Assembly: GCA_028554645.1 (NCBI GenBank)
Contig: JAQOOI010000021.1
Span: 496,001-560,000 of the forward strand
Length of the DNA: 64,000 nt
Source: Omphalotus guepiniiformis
Lineage: Eukaryota; Basidiomycota; Agaricomycetes; Agaricales; Omphalotaceae
Direction of reading: 5' to 3'
Within the stretch, counting starts at the first letter, position 1, and the number at the start of each line of letters is the position of its first letter. A program made the position numbers and the translations under genes. Below the pieces are notes generated by a model. The model was not told the origin of the DNA, ran no database searches, and was given only the letters and a program-made list of their open reading frames with translations. Positions 60,971 to 64,000 of the stretch are shown here, in pieces.

Positions 60971-61094
60971 GGTATGAAGCAGAGAAACGAAGGAGTTGAC
61001 TCGTGTTGAATCAGTTGATAAACTTCGAAAACATGCTTACTAATCATCTCCACCTCCTCTAATTCCTTGATTGTGCTTGACATCGAGGAATGTA
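60971..61094. promoter_or_regulatory. Divergent promoter, MYND gene and peroxin
   Basis: Only 124 bp separate the two start codons, so the core promoters must be shared or overlapping. Confidence 0.5.
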
Positions 61095-63352
61095 ATGGCC
61101 ACTCTAGATTATCTTTCAGTTCCTTCTTGCGCTACAAGACTTCAACCTCAAGCTCAAACGCAAATCCCCACTAAATCAACCCGCCAAAAGCACGATGTCA
61201 GCGACATTCGGCCTGTCACCAAGCTTCGAACACCTTTACCTCGTTCACCCCCAGATTATGAATCCTTAGCGTCTTCTACGTCGCTAAAATCATTCGCTAC
61301 GAGTTCTGCTCTCAATTTGCTGCCGCAAATGTTACTTTCGTCGTCTTTACCTTCGGGAACTGGTTCAAATGCGTCTAATGTACCTGGTGGTGCTCATATG
61401 TCGAATCCTGGCAAGAAGCGTTTGAAGAGATATCATTACGAGCCTATTCCTCTTCTGTCGAATAGAGACCCGATTTCGATACAGATTACTACTGTCAACT
61501 TTAAACGATTCATTGAACGAGTTGGTCCGGTCTTTTGGGTGCAAGATCGTGTCGAGGAGATCATGTTCTGGAGACGTGGGTGGAAAGTGACTGGTTCATG
61601 GCTGGCTGCGTATGCATTCATATGTGAGTATTTCTCAACAGTTTGGGAACGCAATATATCAATTCTTTTCAGGTTATTTTCCGAGACTCGTATTCGCGTT
61701 ACCACACATAATAGCGATTGCAATTATCCTCGCTACTGTGAGCTACCCGCAACACAAACCTACGGTTCCGGCCACAACGTTCGCTCCTCCAGCAGCACAT
61801 TCCGCTGAGGCACCTTCTGCTGACGCGCCTTTGCCTCCGCCAGTTGTTGAGGACAGCGTGGATTGGCAAGCAAATATTCAAGCTATACAGAACCTAATGG
61901 GATTCTAGTACGCTTTTCCGTGACCTGACTGTTCCCTTACTGACTCCGTACTTTTCCTCAGCGCTGATGTACACTCTTCAATTACGCCTTACCTCGCACA
62001 TCTGTCCCTCTCGCCAAGCACGCCAGAGCTCTCGAGACCCGGATCCAAGTCCCCATACACCTTACCTATCCTCACTATCCTCATCCTCACCCTCCCTCCA
62101 TTCATCTTTCTCGTCTCTTCGCCTATGTTTCCTGCACGTCTCGTCAGCTTTATCGGCGGCGCTGCACCAATAATTGCACTCAACCCCAATCTACGCACAT
62201 GGGCAGCCCTACTCAGGAGACAAGTCTCGCTTATGGGAGAATACGCCATACCAACTCGGTCTCTCAACGAAGTGCTCCATTCAACCCTCCCATTATCTTC
62301 CCTTTCCACCTCGGTAACAGTCCCTCCTGTGATACGAGCGATCGCTTCGCGCGCAGGCATTTCTCTTGGACCAAAGCTCGACCTTGGCGATTTACCTTTC
62401 AAGTTAACTTTGATGCGCAAGAGATTCAAATGGGGCATACAACGCTTGATAGACAACAATAACCTCTCTGACGAAGTCTGGAACAGCGAGATGCGAGAAA
62501 TAGAGTTGTGGGAGAATGAGAGGTTAGACCCTGTAGTTTCTCCAGCACCGCATTCGGCCGCGAGTATACATCCGATTTCACATAGTAGGACAAGCTCTGG
62601 TGTGTCGGCGAGTATAACTACGGGTGTGAGGGTGGCTTCCCCCCCTCCGTTGTCACCACCGCCGTATTCGGAGAATTTAGATGAGGGAGAGGAGAAAGAA
62701 AGGGGTGGGCATGCGGATGAAGGAAGTACTCATCGTCCGACCCACCAGCGGGAGAAGAGCACGATGTTTGGTTCGGGGAGCGGAGGGTGGAGTAAGGCTC
62801 ACTTGCGTTCGGGGGAGCGAGCAGCTTGGACGAGGGGAAGGGACGGATGGAGTGGAGTTGCTAGCGCAAATTCGGAAGGAGGCGCTACTGTTAGGTTCGC
62901 GTGAGCTTGTTTACCTTTTCGCTCTCTCTCTCCTCTCTTTTTTTCGTTTTTCGGTTTTGTTTCGTATGAAATTTGAATCTGGCTAATTCGATTTACATGG
63001 TGACCTAGTAACCTTACCTTTGCACTTGCACCCGGATGGGTCTTTGTTGACACGGAAGATTGGAGAGCTGATTTGGAGGCTTCGTGGGTGCGTGAGCGGG
63101 ACGTGACAGATAGTGAGGGTGAGGATATGAACGACAATGAGCTTGGAAGTGATGAAAGTAAGCTACTTTCGTTGTTTGTGTCATTTATGTATATTGACTA
63201 TCTACTTCTGACGTTCAGATGGTTGGGTATACACGAACGATTCGTGGCTTGAACCTTCGGCTTATGCATACCCTGGAGCAGTGACGAGGAGAAGGAGATG
63301 GGTGAGGAGGATTTGGTATGATCGGAATTCGGAGCATGGTTCTGTGGCCTGA
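61095..63352 (+). CDS. Peroxisomal membrane peroxin with Pex24/dysferlin domain
   Basis: Five or more exons, ATG 61095 to TGA 63352. A Pro/Ser/Thr-rich N-terminus ends in FIERVGPVFWVQDRVEEI, the usual start of the Pex24p region. Hydrophobic helices follow (GSWLAAYAFICYFPRL, VFALPHIIAIAIILATVS, ILTILILTLPPFIFLV). After a low-complexity charged linker the dysferlin-type ending is split over exons: ALAPGWVFVDTEDWRADLEASW, and GWVYTNDSWLEP with VTRRRRWVRRIW. This is the pattern of Pex28/29/30-32 proteins, integral membrane proteins at the ER-peroxisome contact that control peroxisome number and size. The exact yeast counterpart cannot be fixed, so no symbol is given. Short gap to the MYND gene (about 120 bp) suggests a shared promoter. 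Confidence 0.85.
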
Positions 63353-63650
63353 ATCAAGATCTGACGAGTCGTGTGGCCTCGTGAACGAGGTGTTTGAACT
63401 TTGTTCACTATCCGGGTTTGACACTACAAGGAGGGCAATAATTCACGTAAGCGAAATTACTTGCCATTTGCTTTGAAAAACTATTTATTTAGATTTGTAC
63501 ATTTTCAAAGAAAATTAAAAAGTTTTTATCCGATCGTACGATAGAAATTCTTGTCACCGTTGGGGCGCGAAGCTCTTGTGACCCGCAGACCCATTACTTT
63601 CATGTTACCCGCGTGTAATCCGTCCAATGGTATTGATGATACCCTCGTAG
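63353..63650. other. Intergenic, 3' flank of peroxin gene
   Basis: AT-rich at 63450-63530. The part from 63550 may already be a decayed upstream piece of the element that follows. Confidence 0.4.
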
Positions 63651-64000
63651 ATTGCGGCGGCCCCACCCGGCACGCAAGCCTGTACCATCGACATAGAGAA
63701 ATTCCACCGAACATGCCCAGCTCTACCGCACCATAAGCCTTTCCTAGTCGTCCAAGGGGAAAAGGGCGAATTTTACGTCGACCACTGCGTCCCTTTTGGG
63801 GCAGCCTCGGCCAGCAGCAATGCGGGCATGATAGCAAATGCCACGGTTGACATTTGGCACGCCCAAAACATAGGACCGGTAATGAAATACGAGGATGATT
63901 TCAAAGCCCTACGATATCCCACATCGAACCTGGGTGGTTTTTCTTACGCATACAACAAGGCGGAAATGATGCGGAGGGTCGAGAACCTCAATGTTCCCTG
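63651..64000 (+). pseudogene. Reverse-transcriptase-like retroelement fragment, cut by window end
   Basis: An open frame of 116 codons continues beyond the window. It contains TIDIEKFHRTCPALPHHKPF, FYVDHCVPFGAASASSNAG, MIANATVDIWHAQNIGPV and KYEDDFKALRYP, with RRVENLNVPW at the edge. KYEDD sits where reverse transcriptases have YxDD, and the order matches an RT-like family repeated in Agaricomycete genomes. The upstream part is separated by an in-frame stop (TAG at 63648), so the copy is either intron-containing or broken. As the right end is missing, activity cannot be judged. Confidence 0.6.

Overview
The window reads as nuclear DNA of a filamentous basidiomycete, most likely an Agaricomycete. 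Genes lie on both strands and are split by many short GT-AG introns, mostly 47-80 nt. The families fit: CE16-type GDSL esterases, multi-pass membrane proteins, intron-rich P450s, wax-synthase-like MBOATs, TKL-type kinases, and decayed RecQ-helicase and reverse-transcriptase fragments typical of mushroom genomes. No rRNA, tRNA or CRISPR was seen. All exon models were inferred by eye from reading frames and splice signals.

Region 1 (0-20 kb) is accessory and metabolic. A coiled-coil gene (481-1473, -) is followed by a GDSL esterase (2100-3300, -), a tail fragment of a membrane-protein gene (about 3.8 kb) and a frameshifted RecQ-helicase pseudogene (about 3.9-4.9 kb). Then comes a compact set: P450 (6561-8788, +), BAHD-like acyltransferase (10850-12384, +), a second GDSL copy (12815-14152, -), a multi-pass membrane protein (14153-15343, -), a second P450 (15608-18030, +) and an HSL-type alpha/beta hydrolase (18203-19730, -). 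Oxidation, acylation and deacylation enzymes side by side suggest a small biosynthetic or detoxification cluster, but no backbone synthase is visible. The second GDSL copy lies in frame, without a stop, behind the last exon of the membrane-protein gene. It also carries an internal 42-codon duplication of its catalytic Ser region.

Region 2 (20-33 kb) holds a decayed WD40-cyclophilin-like pseudogene, a GPI-anchored aspartic protease, a perfect 21-bp inverted repeat, a single-pass membrane glycoprotein, a secreted BBE-type FAD oxidase, a 69-bp tandem repeat and a conserved nuclear-looking protein.

Region 3 (34-51 kb) is more housekeeping and signalling: NOP12-like nucleolar RRM protein, DUF6533 membrane protein, the osmosensor SHO1 (four TM segments plus SH3), a low-complexity protein, a kinase fused to a STE20/PAK-like pseudokinase, a wax-synthase-like MBOAT, and a GCN4/CPC1-like bZIP factor whose promoter carries its own class of binding site.

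Region 4 (51-64 kb) starts with about 3 kb without a supported gene. It continues with a 2.06-kb tandem duplication of an alpha/beta hydrolase gene including its promoter, a dienelactone hydrolase, a MYND zinc-finger protein, a Pex24/dysferlin-domain peroxin and, at the window edge, a reverse-transcriptase-like fragment.
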